Shown here piece by piece: positions 1 to 11,396 of a stretch of DNA of 64,000 bases. Both the position numbers and the translations under genes were made by a program. Origin of the DNA: Parastagonospora avenae f. sp. tritici 18332-5 (lineage: Eukaryota; Ascomycota; Dothideomycetes; Pleosporales; Phaeosphaeriaceae); contig JAFJTR010000069.1 of assembly GCA_022559985.1 (NCBI GenBank), forward strand, positions 1 through 64,000, read 5' to 3'. Under the pieces are notes generated by a model that did no database searches, was not told where the DNA came from, and saw only the letters and a list, made by a program, of their open reading frames with translations. Each line of letters begins with the position of its first letter. The stretch's first letter is position 1.

Positions 1-1665
1 TATTTGTATGTGGCTCTACAGCCTCATTTTTGCTGTTGCTGAAATGTGATGGGGTGGCTCGCTACCTGAACTGGCTCGTTACGCGCACGGGCACTCTAGC
101 GCGGGCGTTAGTTCGAAGTTGTAGGTCAACAATATTGCTCACAACTTACGTCGAAGTTCATCACCAAAGCCGGAATGACCTTCCTCATCTCCAGCCAGGA
201 CACATTGAGCCCCAGACACATTCTCTTTGCAGTCGAGAATAATAGGTTTGCGCAGTTCATCTTGGTGCGTTGCTCGTCGTTAACTTCGAGCCAGCGTTTC
301 GGTGTGTATACGTCGATTTCGTTACCGAAGATTTATGTGTTGCTGTAGATGCCTGCTGTGTTTATGGCAACAATGGTTCCTGCTGGGAAGTACAATCGGG
401 CTATAGTCGCACCACCAGCGGGTACGATACGCTCAGGCATGGTAGCGACTACTGGATGCAGACGATTTGCCTCTTTAACACATGCTTCCAGGTACTGGAG
501 TGGTCGAAGTGCAGCCATCGGTGCTAGCCTCCACCCAGATTCTGTAGTTGCTGAGACAGATTCGAGCTCCGCTCGTAGAGTCGCTAGGACGCGTGGGTTC
601 TCGAGCAAACAGCACATGGTGACTGCTGTGGTGTATGTAGTAGTCTCCGAGCCAGCTGATATAGTGCTAACTGTCAGGCCAATGGTTGTAGATATTGTGA
701 AGAGTTCAGGATCGAGCTTGACAGAACTCATATACAGACCCGGTAGGTCGTGTACTTACGTATCAGAAGCTTCTTTTACCTCTTCTCCTTTCGATAGGAT
801 CGATTGCAATTCGTGTCAGGCCGGATAGCAGCCTTTTAGAACGCCGCGCGAACCAGTTTCTGTAGAGAATCGCGTCGAGCCAAGGTATAGCCCAGTAGAG
901 CGACCGGTGTTTGAAGCGTGCTTTTGCAGCTGCCGCAGAACCACCCACATCCTGTTGTTGTTTCATAAACCTTGATCTTCACTGAAGGCGATGCGTGCCA
1001 TGGCGTCGAATGCGAACCAGTCACACCAGTGCTTTAGATCCACGGTTCTTCCCGCAGCACGCAAATGGTCAACCAACTCGTTAACAGTGTGATCGACATG
1101 TTTTTCGAAAATAAGCACGCTAGTTGGCGAAAATTGTGAATGCAAATTGCGCTTGATTCGCGCGGCCCTTTTGTTGTCTGTAATCGAAACCAGCGATGCG
1201 ACTTCTGATCCGTGGTTGAAGGCTTTTGGTGGGTTATAACTCGAGGCCTACGCTTGGGTTTAGTATGTATAGAATAACCATTAGGTTGGGGGCTATACAC
1301 ACCTTGAGAAACGGATTCAACGTGCTCAATATGATCGGAACAGCTTCAAGCTGGCTGAAGAGAATCTGTTCTTGTAATACGTCGATTAGTGTGTACTCCT
1401 CGGTCTTAGTGAGAAAATGTGCTTACTGTTCGGACCGTAGTTAACGCTGAGTGGGCCCGTAAGTCTGGTGTAATCGGCTCTTGAGTTCCTGCAGCATTTC
1501 CCCGTTGTTCATGTGCCACATGAGCCACAAATTAGTCCATGCTGCCAATGGAGGTCCTGGAACTTTTCTGAACCGCCAGTATTGCACCACAGACGTTGCG
1601 ATCGTGTACAGGACAAGAAGATATAGGAAACAAGGGATGAACTGAAGGAGGCCTGATTGAAACAT
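1..1665 (-). pseudogene. cytochrome P450, inactivated
   Basis: Fragments of a microsomal-type fungal P450 run in order on the minus strand. First comes an N-terminal membrane anchor from the ATG at 1665, followed by a proline-rich PGPP hinge. A segment with FSPTSV and FEKHVD lies near 1050-1190, the YWAIPWLD region near 850-920, and the I-helix AGSETT near 650. The K-helix ExxR (EANR) is near 440, the TPKRWL meander near 290, and the haem loop FSTAKRMCLG near 220-245. The frame is broken. One base is missing at about 966-967, between FSEDQG and DVGG. An in-frame TAA at 333-335 interrupts otherwise collinear IYSNT and IFGNE. A further one-base misfit is likely near 1450. The haem loop has Ala where Gly is usual. 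The 3-prime end may continue past position 1. Function would have been mono-oxygenation; no product can be inferred. Confidence 0.85.
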
Positions 1666-2594
1666 GCTCAAGACGGAAGCCGTCTTCGGAGAGCCAGCAA
1701 CTAAAGATTGTACAGGTCCAAAGTCTGGCAAGACACTCAAATGGAACGCATTTTGTGCTCTATTTGAAACACTGCACATGCAAGTACATTCATATATCAT
1801 GGGTTGTGCTTGGCAGCAATACCATTGAGATCATTACTTTGCCAACCCTGGTCGCGGACAGTCGCTCCGTTCAACGTCCGTTGCGCAAGCGCATCTGTAC
1901 CTGTCAAACTGAAGAATACGGAAAAGGCCCAGTCCACTCCAGTTGGTGTTTGAGGCATGATATGTCTCCTGCGGTCATTTGTCACGTGCAATCGGCCGAC
2001 TTAAACTAAGTCATGTTATTGCACACGTGAGCTCGGCCGATACATCATTCCAAGGTTGTTCATTGGTTGTTGGCATTGGCGTCTGCAACCTGGGCCCTCT
2101 TGAGCGTGCTTAACAGCAAGACTTGCGTTGCTTTGCTGGCTTGACTCGGCCGCTTTGTCTAATGCATACATTCGAGTATGATCTTGTGGTGTGTCTCCAG
2201 CCGATCCTCGCGTACTACGCGAAATGCCTAGTATCATCTCTACTCAAGCCTCACATTAAAAAAAGCCCCGGGGATTCGCTACGATGACAGCAGTGAAATC
2301 GGATACCGCGACATAACAAGAATGATCGGATGTGTATTGCGTGGAAGCATGGGAAACAAACGAAATCGGGCCGGATGCAAGGTCACCGCATTTGCGGTGT
2401 CATCGTTGGTATTCGCACACAGCAGAAGTCATATCCGTTCTTCCGCGACAGGACCACTGAATCATCATCATTATAGCAAGTCTAGTATCTGCCTTGGTAG
2501 CGAGCTGTGAGTGTACGTACGAAAAAAAATGTGTGCCTTGATTACTCCATTGGTGAGGGGATGTAACAGTACCCGATACACGTTCCTTACCTCC
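1666..2594. other. intergenic, no gene seen
   Basis: There are only short overlapping open frames without recognisable domains. It separates the P450 remnant from the 3-prime end of the hydrolase gene. I see no repeat or RNA gene. Confidence 0.5.
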
Positions 2595-3831
2595 TCATGG
2601 AAGCTTGACTTCGAACTTGCCGGTCGCCTGTGGCTTCGACAACACCCATAGAATGCCTTCCTCAACACAGTCATCCCAGTGCTTGGACGCCTTCAATGCA
2701 TCACCAAATCTCCTATGCCCGTGCGGTACGCCTTTGAACAAACGTGTCTCAGTGGGGACGTTAGCTTCCGACAGCAGTTTTGCATAGAGCAAAGCTTCAT
2801 CTCGCAAAGGATCCAAGCCCGCAATGCCGAAAATCGTAGGCGGCAAGCCCTTCACCTCGTCCTCTGTCGAGTTGACGATATTTAGCCTGGTATCCTTCAA
2901 TTCTGGCTGTGGTGCTTTCAGTAAACCCGTGAAAAACTCCACAGTCTTCTTTGGCAAGATTGGAGCGTGCTCGTTTTCGACGTAAGATGAAACTTTGAGC
3001 TTCTTGCCCGGCCCTTGATCATATGTTTTGGGATCTGCGACACATGGGATAATGAGAACCTGGCCGGCAAGTGGAGGGAGATCCTTGGTTACATTGCTCT
3101 TTTTGAGGTGCTGTTCAAGTGTCAAGGCTGCAGCAAGCTGTCCACCGGCACTGACGCCGCCAACAACGACCTGGTCAGATCTACCGCCAACCGTGTTGAT
3201 GTTTTGGTGGAGCCATGCGAGCGCGTCTTCAGTGTCGTTCCAGGCAGTCGGATAGACATGTTCAGGTGTATGCCGGTAGTTGACGTTCAGCACAATTACG
3301 CCAGTCTTGATCGCTGTTTGCGCGCACGTAGCATCCTCGCTGTCCAGAGACTGTATTCTGCGGTCAGTCACTTACTCAACTAACTACCTAGTCAACTCAG
3401 AAACTTACTCCAAAAATAAATCCCCCCCCGTGGAGGTATAGATAGACAGGAAGCTTCTCAGACTCGGACTTCTTCACGGAGCGATAAGTTCGCGCTTGGA
3501 TAGATAAGCCGTCACGTGTGGGGATGGAGTAGTCCTTGGTATGTACATGTGCCGACAACTGTGCCATTGCAGCAGCAGTGCGATTTTCGCGCTCCGTGTT
3601 GACAGCACTTCGAAGAGCGACTGGATCGGTGTTGATGTCGAAAGTCAACGCAGGAAGTGTTTTCTCCACAGCGAGCCATTCTTCGGATGGCCCGCCATAC
3701 TGAGAGAAATCGAGCGCCATCGTATGGAGATCTTCCAGGCCCTGAAGGCAAGAATCGTGCAAGACCGGAATGTCTGACAACGATGTTTCGAAGCCAGGTC
3801 CAGCAGTCTTCAGAGCATCTACGAGCTTCAT
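2595..3831 (-). CDS. HSL-type alpha/beta hydrolase (esterase/lipase-like)
   Basis: Two exons, 3831-3409 and 3350-2595, are joined across a 58-nt GT..AG intron (GTAAGT donor, ACAG acceptor). They give about 392 residues. The oxyanion-hole HGGG lies at about residues 134-137. The nucleophile elbow GVSAG (Ser about 208) follows in exon 2. Near the C-terminus are the DPLRDE aspartate and the PHGHRRF histidine. This is the complete catalytic set of the hormone-sensitive-lipase family (Abhydrolase_3), which cleaves carboxyl esters of small or lipophilic substrates. No signal peptide is visible. The ATG at 3829-3831 was chosen because the longer frame has no ATG upstream; a short 5-prime exon could exist. 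It is transcribed divergently from the SDR gene, 294 bp away, so a shared promoter is plausible. Substrate unknown. Confidence 0.85.
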
Positions 3832-4125
3832 GTATACAATCAACTGCCCCTCAATTAGCGGATTTACCCCACATGTGCCGAGGTTGGAGCCACAACACTG
3901 CGAATCGGACCCGTCTAGACTTTCGAATGTCAATTCTCGTACTCCGCTCCCTGTGTACTAAACATATAGCTTTTGTATATCCCTTCGCGCATCCCCAGAT
4001 CCGGCAAAGCATATCACGGCCTGGAGGTGTACGCAATAAAGACGGTATTGCATCGGACCCTATACCTCCAGAGGCTTGTTCAGCATCTCTACGAAAGCTG
4101 TATACCAAATCTCTCGATTGAAAGA

Positions 4126-4977
4126 ATGGCAGATATACCATCCGAACCCCCATCGCGAGGGCTCAAGGGAAAAGTGGCTATCGTGACTGGTGCTGGTTGT
4201 GCAGGAGAAGGAATTGGTAATGGTCGCGCAATTTCTATCATGCTCGCAGATGAGGGCTGTAACGTGCTCTGCTTAGACATGAATCTGGGATGGGCACAAA
4301 AGACAGTGGCAATCTTGTCATCGAAGCCAGTTCGAGGAAGAGCAATAGCGTTCAAAGCTGACGTTACGAAAGCCACTGACTGCGAAGCAGCCGTGCAGTT
4401 GGCCCTGAATGAGTTTGGGAGACTGGACGTGTTGATCAACAATGTTGGTATTGGTGGAGCAGCAGGTACAGCTGTCGACGTCGATATGGAAGCTTGGGCA
4501 AAAGGTCTAGAGATCAATGTTAGCAGTATGGTGCAGATGGCGAAGTACGCTATACCAGCGATGTTGAAGAATGAGGGAGAAACGAGAGGCAGCATCATCA
4601 ACATGGGGTCGGTTGCAGGTCTCAAAGGCGGAACGCCTCACTTACTGTATCCAACGAGCAAAGGTGCTGTTGTCAACATGACAAGAGCGATGTCAGCCCA
4701 TCACGCCGCAGATGGCATTCGAGTAAATTGTGTCTGTCCTGGAATGCTGTACACCCCGATGATGTACGCCGGGGGTATGAGTGAAGAGGCGCGCGAAGCG
4801 AGGCGGAAACGAAGTCTACTAGGTACCGAGGGAACAGCTTGGGATGCAGCTTGTGCGGTGACGTTCTTAGCAAGCGATCATGCGCGATGGATTACAGGAG
4901 CTATCCTGCCGGTTGACGCGGGCACGACTGCTGCGGTTGGAATTGGGATGCCCAAAAGTGCGAGCGTCAACGGATGA
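4126..4977 (+). CDS. short-chain dehydrogenase/reductase (SDR)
   Basis: Single exon, 283 residues. It is a classical SDR: the Rossmann nucleotide-binding TGAGCAGEGIG at residues 21-31, NNVG at 105-108, the catalytic Ser in GSVAG (162), and the YPTSK pair Tyr175/Lys179. A PGM segment follows the active site, and the C-terminal WITGAILPVDAG is typical of the family. The acidic residue after the second strand (CLDMN) suggests NAD rather than NADP, but this is weak evidence. The ATG at 4126 is preferred over the in-frame upstream extension because SDR homology begins just after it. It is divergent from the esterase gene, and the two may be co-regulated. Substrate not predictable. Confidence 0.9.
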   Translation: MADIPSEPPSRGLKGKVAIVTGAGCAGEGIGNGRAISIMLADEGCNVLCLDMNLGWAQKTVAILSSKPVRGRAIAFKADVTKATDCEAAVQLALNEFGRLDVLINNVGIGGAAGTAVDVDMEAWAKGLEINVSSMVQMAKYAIPAMLKNEGETRGSIINMGSVAGLKGGTPHLLYPTSKGAVVNMTRAMSAHHAADGIRVNCVCPGMLYTPMMYAGGMSEEAREARRKRSLLGTEGTAWDAACAVTFLASDHARWITGAILPVDAGTTAAVGIGMPKSASVNG

Positions 4978-5417
4978 GCACAAGCTTACAAATGGGTAAT
5001 CAGCATATACCATCGCCATTATGCGTAGGGTTTGGTTGAAAGAACGTTGGAAAGGTTGTTAATTCTGAAACGGGGCCACGCAAACGTTGCAGGTAATCCG
5101 CGTCACTATAGAAAAGATAACACCTCATCTGATCGGCCATCCAATTCTCCTTGTCCAAACTGCAAACCGCCGCTGGGGATGATGTAAAGAAGACGTGGTG
5201 ACTAGTCTGAAAAGCCCTTCAGAGGCGGCGAAATGTGGGCTTGGAGCATGCCAGCTGACAGTTCTGAGTTGCGACCCTGGGAGTTTAATCCCATCCAGCT
5301 CGATCCCGTAGGTCTCGTCAAAGCTGCTAGACAGTCTCTGATTCTGCTTCGAAGATGTCGAGTTCTTTCCGAAAATGGAATATGTGTTGCCTGGCTTCAT
5401 GGCAACAGAGAATCGAT
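4978..5417. other. 3-prime region between SDR and F-box-like gene
   Basis: These 440 bp lie between convergent genes. A minus-strand frame ending at 5327 reads into it and may be the displaced C-terminus of the F-box-like gene. Nothing else is recognised. Confidence 0.35.
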
Positions 5418-7330
5418 TTAAGCCAGCCTTTGCTCGGTTCGAAGCGGATTGTCTTGACAAGTAGAGGACCACGAAACTCCTCTTTTAAACATAGTGTGGA
5501 TGCGATTGGCAAGTACTGCGTAATCGTGGTCCCGGACACGAGTCTCCAGTAAGCAGAATTTCAGCTCCGTAAGGAACTTCCACTGGGTCACCTCCCTTGC
5601 GAAATCCCGAAATTGCGCAAGACACTCTGGATCCCATGCGCTCTGCCCAATTACCGGAGCGAGATCAGCTATACGTTGGCCGTACACCTCCATCAACGGA
5701 CATGCACCTCGGAGTTCAGCAATACTCTAAGGAAACATGTCGTTTTCGACAAAGCGCATCAGAAGCTTCTTGAGGTGTGGAAGCCGGAGAATTGCGCCAC
5801 GTACATCCGCCTTGGAGAAATCCTGGACACCTTCCAGTATCAAAGCCTCTAGATATGGATTGGCTTTTATCAACCTGATGATCTCCTGTGGTGCAAGGTG
5901 GTCGTAATCCCAACCCCAACTCTTAAGGTCGATCTTCCTGAGTTCTTCTAGCCCACCGAGGTCTTTTGGGTCGCTCAAACGAGCACCGGTAAAGCGATCG
6001 TGCAGGCGTAGAGTGCGAACGCTCTTCCGATCAATCGCTGCATATGTATGGGCATCAGAATTTTGACAACCATAAAGGGCCAGCTCTTCGATCACAGCTA
6101 GATTCTCTTCATCATGACCAAGCTCTTCGAGAAGACGACCCATAGCATCGGAACTTTGGTCGTAACAGATCTCAAGGACTTTGGTCGGCGTAGGAGGTTG
6201 GGCTCGTTGAAGTTTTCTGGCAACTCGGGCTCGTGGAGTAGATCTGTTGAAGTTCACTTCCCGGTTTTTGCCCGAAGGCAGGTCCACAAGGATCCACCCT
6301 GGGAAATTGACGTTGTCCTTATGTGCTGAGACACGTTCCCAGGAATCGAGATTCGATCTAACGGAAGAAGATGTGTGGCGACAGTCTCGAGGCAACTCCA
6401 AGACATTTCGTCGAGCACGGAGCCAGGCACGAAGTCGAGACAAAAGGGCGTCTCAATGTCCAGCGGCTCTAAAGCAGTGACGAGGTTCTGGAACTGATAT
6501 TGAGCAATCGGGGCAAGTGGCATCCGGACAACTAGCCTGTTCACATCTCGGTTGACAACCGGGATCATGGCAAGAGCATTGAGGCAGTTCCTATAGTGTC
6601 TAAAGTCGAGGACGAAGTTATGCCAAAGAACGTGTCCGAACAGTGCGCGACAATGACTACTAGACTGTATATCCGTGATATCAAGCTGGACATAGTTATT
6701 AAAGAATGACACAGAAAAAAGAGCTATGTGCTCCAGGCTTACCGTTTGCAGATATGCCTGAATAATACGCAGCACTTCCACTGGCAGACGCTCCAATTCT
6801 GAAGACCCGTATGCTGCTTCAGTCCATGGCTGAATGCTTGAACGGCGACGCCTAGCAGCGACTATCTCTACTCTTAAAGCAGGATCGAATTTTGAGCGAG
6901 CATATGCTAGTGCTGAAAGATCCGGAGCTGTGACAATGGTCGGAGAATCACTCGCTGCTGATGTCGAGCGCCGAAGTTTCGAAGACGCTAGACTGAACGG
7001 CACTGCCGCTGAATAGCCTTGATCGGATATATTATTGACTGTTTGCTGAGACTGGTGGGCCTTTGAAGTCAGACCATGCTTGACTTTCGCCTTGTGGTGT
7101 TTGGTGAAGGCCTTTTGATATCGCGGGCTCGGGAGGACGGCTTCGCCCTGGTGTTTATTATTCTTCCTCCTCTTCGGAACATGCTGGGATGCGTTGATGC
7201 TCAAGCCTCTGGAGCGTTTGCTACCAGTTTGAGATGCCTTCGAGATGCTGGTCGCATCTAGCATGCTCTCTGTAGACCGAGAGTTGGAGGAAGCCGGGGA
7301 TACAGGCGAAATCGGAACGGAAGTGTCCAT
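5418..7330 (-). CDS. F-box-like protein, 3-prime end possibly degraded
   Basis: From the ATG at 7328-7330 the protein has a Ser/Lys/Arg-rich N-terminus. An F-box-like stretch, LERLPVEVLRIIQAYL, follows at about residues 185-200, and a long leucine-rich region comes after it. The reading frame must change near 6290-6330, probably through an intron I could not place with confidence. The frame then continues to a TAG at 5727-5729. Beyond that TAG, in the same frame, coding-like sequence continues to about 5418 (for example YGQRIADLAPVIGQ). So the gene either ends at 5727 or carries a nonsense codon. F-box proteins recruit substrates to SCF ubiquitin ligases; the target is unknown. The upstream in-frame GTG was not taken as a start. 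Confidence 0.65.
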
Positions 7331-8741
7331 CGGATTGTTCGATGGGCTCAACGGAGACACACTTGCAACGAAATCTTGAAAGTGTTTTCAATGCCAATCA
7401 AGTCCGCCGCCGGGGACTGTTGTCAGCCGTGGTAGGCGCGGTTGAGCTCGGCGTGGTGGGAAAGTCTTCTAGATGGAGAGGACGGCAACATGGAACGCTC
7501 CAATAGTGATTGCAGGCGTGAACGTGACTGTTGCGAATCCTTGCATGTCCATGGCAAGGCGTCCGCGAGTATGAACCAGTGCAAGGCTCCAGGATGACTC
7601 AGCCGCTAGCGCCCTGCCAACACCTATATCATGGCTGCCGCGCTCTTGATCCCCACTGACAACGACCTCATCATTCCTCCTGCTCAATACAGCAATAAAT
7701 TGTGCAATTCAATTCTCTCCTATATTTCTCATCTATCACGTTCATGGTCACCCGCTTTCGACGCCACTCCACTCCCATGCCCCTTTCCCTCGCCGTCGTG
7801 AAGCCGGCCGTGGAGAGTAGCATCTGTCAAGTCTTGTACAAGTATCAACGGACTTCCTTCTGGTAGAAACGTAAGGATGGGCCGCGCGTACATCTAACAT
7901 TAGTTGATCGTGTGGTCTTCGCTTAGCAACTACTGAGGGAGGTCTTGGTTGGAAGATTCTGCCATGGGCGCTGGTACCCTCAATATTCTTTCGTGGCTAA
8001 GTCAGAGGCCTCGCTAGGAGCTTCAGACGACGACCGGACTAGTTCCCCTTTCAAGAGACCGGGTTCAATCCGAGCTCGGGCAGTTGTGTGGAGGTGCAGT
8101 GTACAGCCCCTGTACATGGTGTGCTGACATGGCTAATCTTACCAAATGTCTGGGTGGTGTCCTGTCTTGGATGTGTACAATACTCAGTCCAAATCGCTGC
8201 TAACGCAGAACCCAGAGGACCGGAGCACGGTCTTGTGGAAGAGACTTTTGGGCCGCGTACTGCCTTCGAAGCTTGGCTAAGTGTCGGCCAAAGCGGTGCA
8301 ATCGATACTCTATCTTTTTACATCGAGATGGATGCTCAAAGAGCATCACTTGAGGAAGAGTCGACGTAGGGAACGATCTGATCGGAGGTTTTCGTAGATC
8401 ATTGTGTAGCTATGCATTTCCAAGATACCCTTCAGGAGAATGACCATGTTTGCAGTAGTATCAGACAGCAGTGAGGTCGATGTGTAAGTCAAATACATTG
8501 GTGAAAACGTGATGGTTTGGAATCGATGAACCTTAAGTGAGGTGAACGCGTCGCGTTCGTAAGCGCTAACCTTGTAAGTTCGTCCATGCGCCACACGCAC
8601 GTGCTAAGGTCATGTACCCCAGATCGCCGCCATCTCCATCTCCATCACTCCATCCGTCATCAACAATTTGGTACTCAGCTGGCTGGTACTCTTGCCTCGT
8701 CCATCATTGTGTCTATTGCTCCCCCAGGAGCTGTTGGAAAC
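7331..8741. other. 1.4-kb intergenic region
   Basis: This shared upstream region lies between the F-box-like gene (minus) and the M13 peptidase (plus). Short frames only. A tRNA-like pair of boxes near 7990-8080 does not fold (see rejected items). Confidence 0.5.
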
Positions 8742-11261
8742 ATGTCGGAGAAGGCACCGCTCATCCCAGTTGCCACACCGGCCGAACGACTCCCGCGCGT
8801 GCAGCGCTGCACTAGGACGCGTGCGATTGGCAGGCTACTCACGACAGCTGCTGCGGCTGGACTCATCTACTATGGTATGCCATATGGTACGTGCTTCTCA
8901 CATCATCGACTACGAATGGCCCAGACTAATAATTCTTAGCTGGCGAACCTATTCTCCAGAAGAAGCCTGAGCTATGCGTGACTCCCGCGTGCGTGCACGC
9001 TGCATCGGAGCTACTGTACAACATGTCGCCCGACTACAAAGAAATTGATCCTTGTGACGATTTCGAGGAGCTGGTCTGTGGTGGTTGGCGAGAGCGCCAC
9101 GATTTGCGAGCCGACCAGGGCTCCGCGTTCACGGGCACCCTCATGTCCGAGCAGTCTCAATTACTTCTTCGCCACATCCTCGAGTCAAGCTACCCCAAGG
9201 ATAGTCAGGTATTCAAGTCCTCGACATCTGTTGAAGGTTGCTAATGTTTTGTGAGCACTCTTACTTTAGTCCAATGCAATTGATGGCCGTGGAAAAGTCC
9301 GTAGACGAGAAGAATTTCGACAAGATGAAGACTGCGTATGAGGCCTGCCTTGATGAAAACCACATCAAAGACGTCGGTCTCAAACCGCTCAATCAGGTTT
9401 TAGAAGAGATCAAGAAGGCGTACCCAGCTGTCGCGTCTGGAGCATTCAAAGAGCATGATTTGAAGGAGCCTATCCTGCTACTTGCCAAGTACGGTATTAC
9501 AAGCCTGGTGAGCACTGATACTGGTCCTGACGACACGAATCCCGATAGCGTCGTGGTTTCAGTCAGTGCACCTTACAGCTTTGGCCTTCCATCTCAGGAA
9601 CGATACCAAGATGACAAGTTGGTGGAGAAGTATCGCGATGTGGCTGTAGAAGTTCTCACCACTTTGTATCCTGAACAGGGCAAGGATTCGTTTGCTAAGG
9701 TCGTTGACCTCGAAAAGCAGCTTGCCGCAGCCGCTCCAGCTTCAGAAGACAGAGATGACGTGGTGGTATGGCCCCATTCAGCTGAGATTACAGTTCACGA
9801 GACTGACGTAATCATAGAAATACTACAATCCGATGAAACTTGACAAAGCTGCAGCTATCGCGCCAGAGATCGATCTTCGAGCACTTATCGAAGGTCTTGC
9901 GCATTCGAATTCCAATGTTGAACGCGTTATTGTTATGGCACCAGATTACCTCAAGCAACTGTCCAGCATCCTTGCTGCCACTGATAGGGAGGTTATCCAA
10001 AGCTACTTCTTGTGGAAGGCTGTTCAATCTTTGTCGTCGTACGTGGAAGCCGATGCTGTGGAGCCTTATAAGCGTTTCAGGAACGTGCTTGCCGGAAAGG
10101 TACGCTACTCCAACTGCACCTGCGCCTTATTCAAACAATAACTTCTGTAGGAGCCCGATTCAACGACTGAACGCTGGAGGACTTGTATCAACCACGTCGA
10201 TGACAGCTTAGGCTGGATTCTAAGCCGCTTCTTTGTTGAGAAGGCTTTCTCAGCTGAGGCTAAAACCTTCGGAGACACAATCGTCACCGACATCAAGACG
10301 GAATTCATCAAGAAGCTCAAGGCCGTTGATTGGATGGATAAAGAGACCACCAAGAAGGCGATCGAAAAAGTTCACAACATTGTCCAAAAGATCGGCTACC
10401 CCACAAAGAGCCCCGACATCATGAACCCACCGGCGCTCCGCGATTTTTATGAGGCGGTAAACATTACATCCGATTTCTTCCAGAACCATCTATCCGTGAA
10501 TCGCTTCGGGGTAGAGTTTGTGTGGTCGCAGTTAGGCAAACCAGTTGATCGTGACGAATGGGGCATGACAGTGCCTACGGTCAATGCCTACTACAATCCA
10601 CCCGGACAGGAGATCGTATTTCCTGCCGTAAGCTTACTCACTATACCCCTTCGTTGTACGTATGGCATCGCTGACTTCTGATTCGCAGGGCATTATGCAA
10701 AGACCAGTTTTCGACGTTGAATTGCCTGCATACATGTCTTACGGTGCCTTCGGATCTGTTGCTGGACATGAGCTGAGCCACGCTTTCGATTCAACGGGTC
10801 GGCACTACGATATGATTGGAAACTTCACCGACTGGTGGTCGAACTCAACCGTCGATGCCTTTAAGGAGAAAGCAGAGTGCTTCGTTAACCAGTATCACAA
10901 CTTTACTGTTCCCGGGCCAGACGACAAACCTCTCCACGTTAACGGTCGACTCACCCTAGGCGAGAACATAGCAGATGCTGGAGGGCTATCTGCCTCGTTC
11001 CAAGCGTGGAAGCGCCGCGCAGCCAAGAAACCAAACCAGGACTTACCAGGCCTTGACCATTTCTCTCACGACCAGACATTCTTCATAAACTACGCCAACT
11101 GGTGGTGTGGCAAGACGACCAAGGCATCAGCCATTAACAGCATTTACACAGATCCTCATGCTCCGAAGCGGGCTCGTGTCATGGGTACTATGGCGAACAG
11201 TCGCGAGTTCAGAGAGAGCTTCAAATGCAAGGTGAAGGAACCCACTTGCCAGTTGTGGTAA
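8742..11261 (+). CDS. M13 family metallopeptidase (neprilysin/ECE-like), type II membrane protein
   Basis: Six exons: 8742-8886, 8940-9208, about 9256-9765, 9818-10099, 10151-10627 and 10689-11261. Their 2256 nt keep one frame and give 751 residues. A short cytosolic N-terminus is followed by one hydrophobic anchor near residues 35-50 (TTAAAAGLIYYG). A cysteine-bearing ectodomain follows, with the family motif YNPM at the start of exon 4. Near the C-terminus are zinc ligands HELSH (His588, Glu589, His592) and the third ligand in ENIADAGG (Glu653). M13 enzymes cut short peptides outside the cell or in the secretory pathway. The exon 3 acceptor (GAG) is the least certain junction; the others have clear consensus sites. 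Catalytic residues are all present, so I take it as active. Confidence 0.92.
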
Positions 11262-11396
11262 ATGGTAGACTACAGGAGTGCTTCTATTTGTTTCGGTTGC
11301 AGTCACGCCGTAATCTCAGCTGCAAGTACACGAACCACCTCAGTTACCAATTTTAATATTGCTTCCTTTATCCCACGTTCTTTGCCTATACAAATT

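Noticed and set aside
349..828. 159-codon plus-strand open frame
   Set aside because: Exact antisense of the P450 I-helix and K-helix exon; no protein-like features.
7985..8090. tRNA-like A box (TGGCTAAGTCAGAGG) followed by a B-box-like GGGTTCAATCC
   Set aside because: The T-stem around the loop does not pair and no acceptor stem can be formed; chance match.
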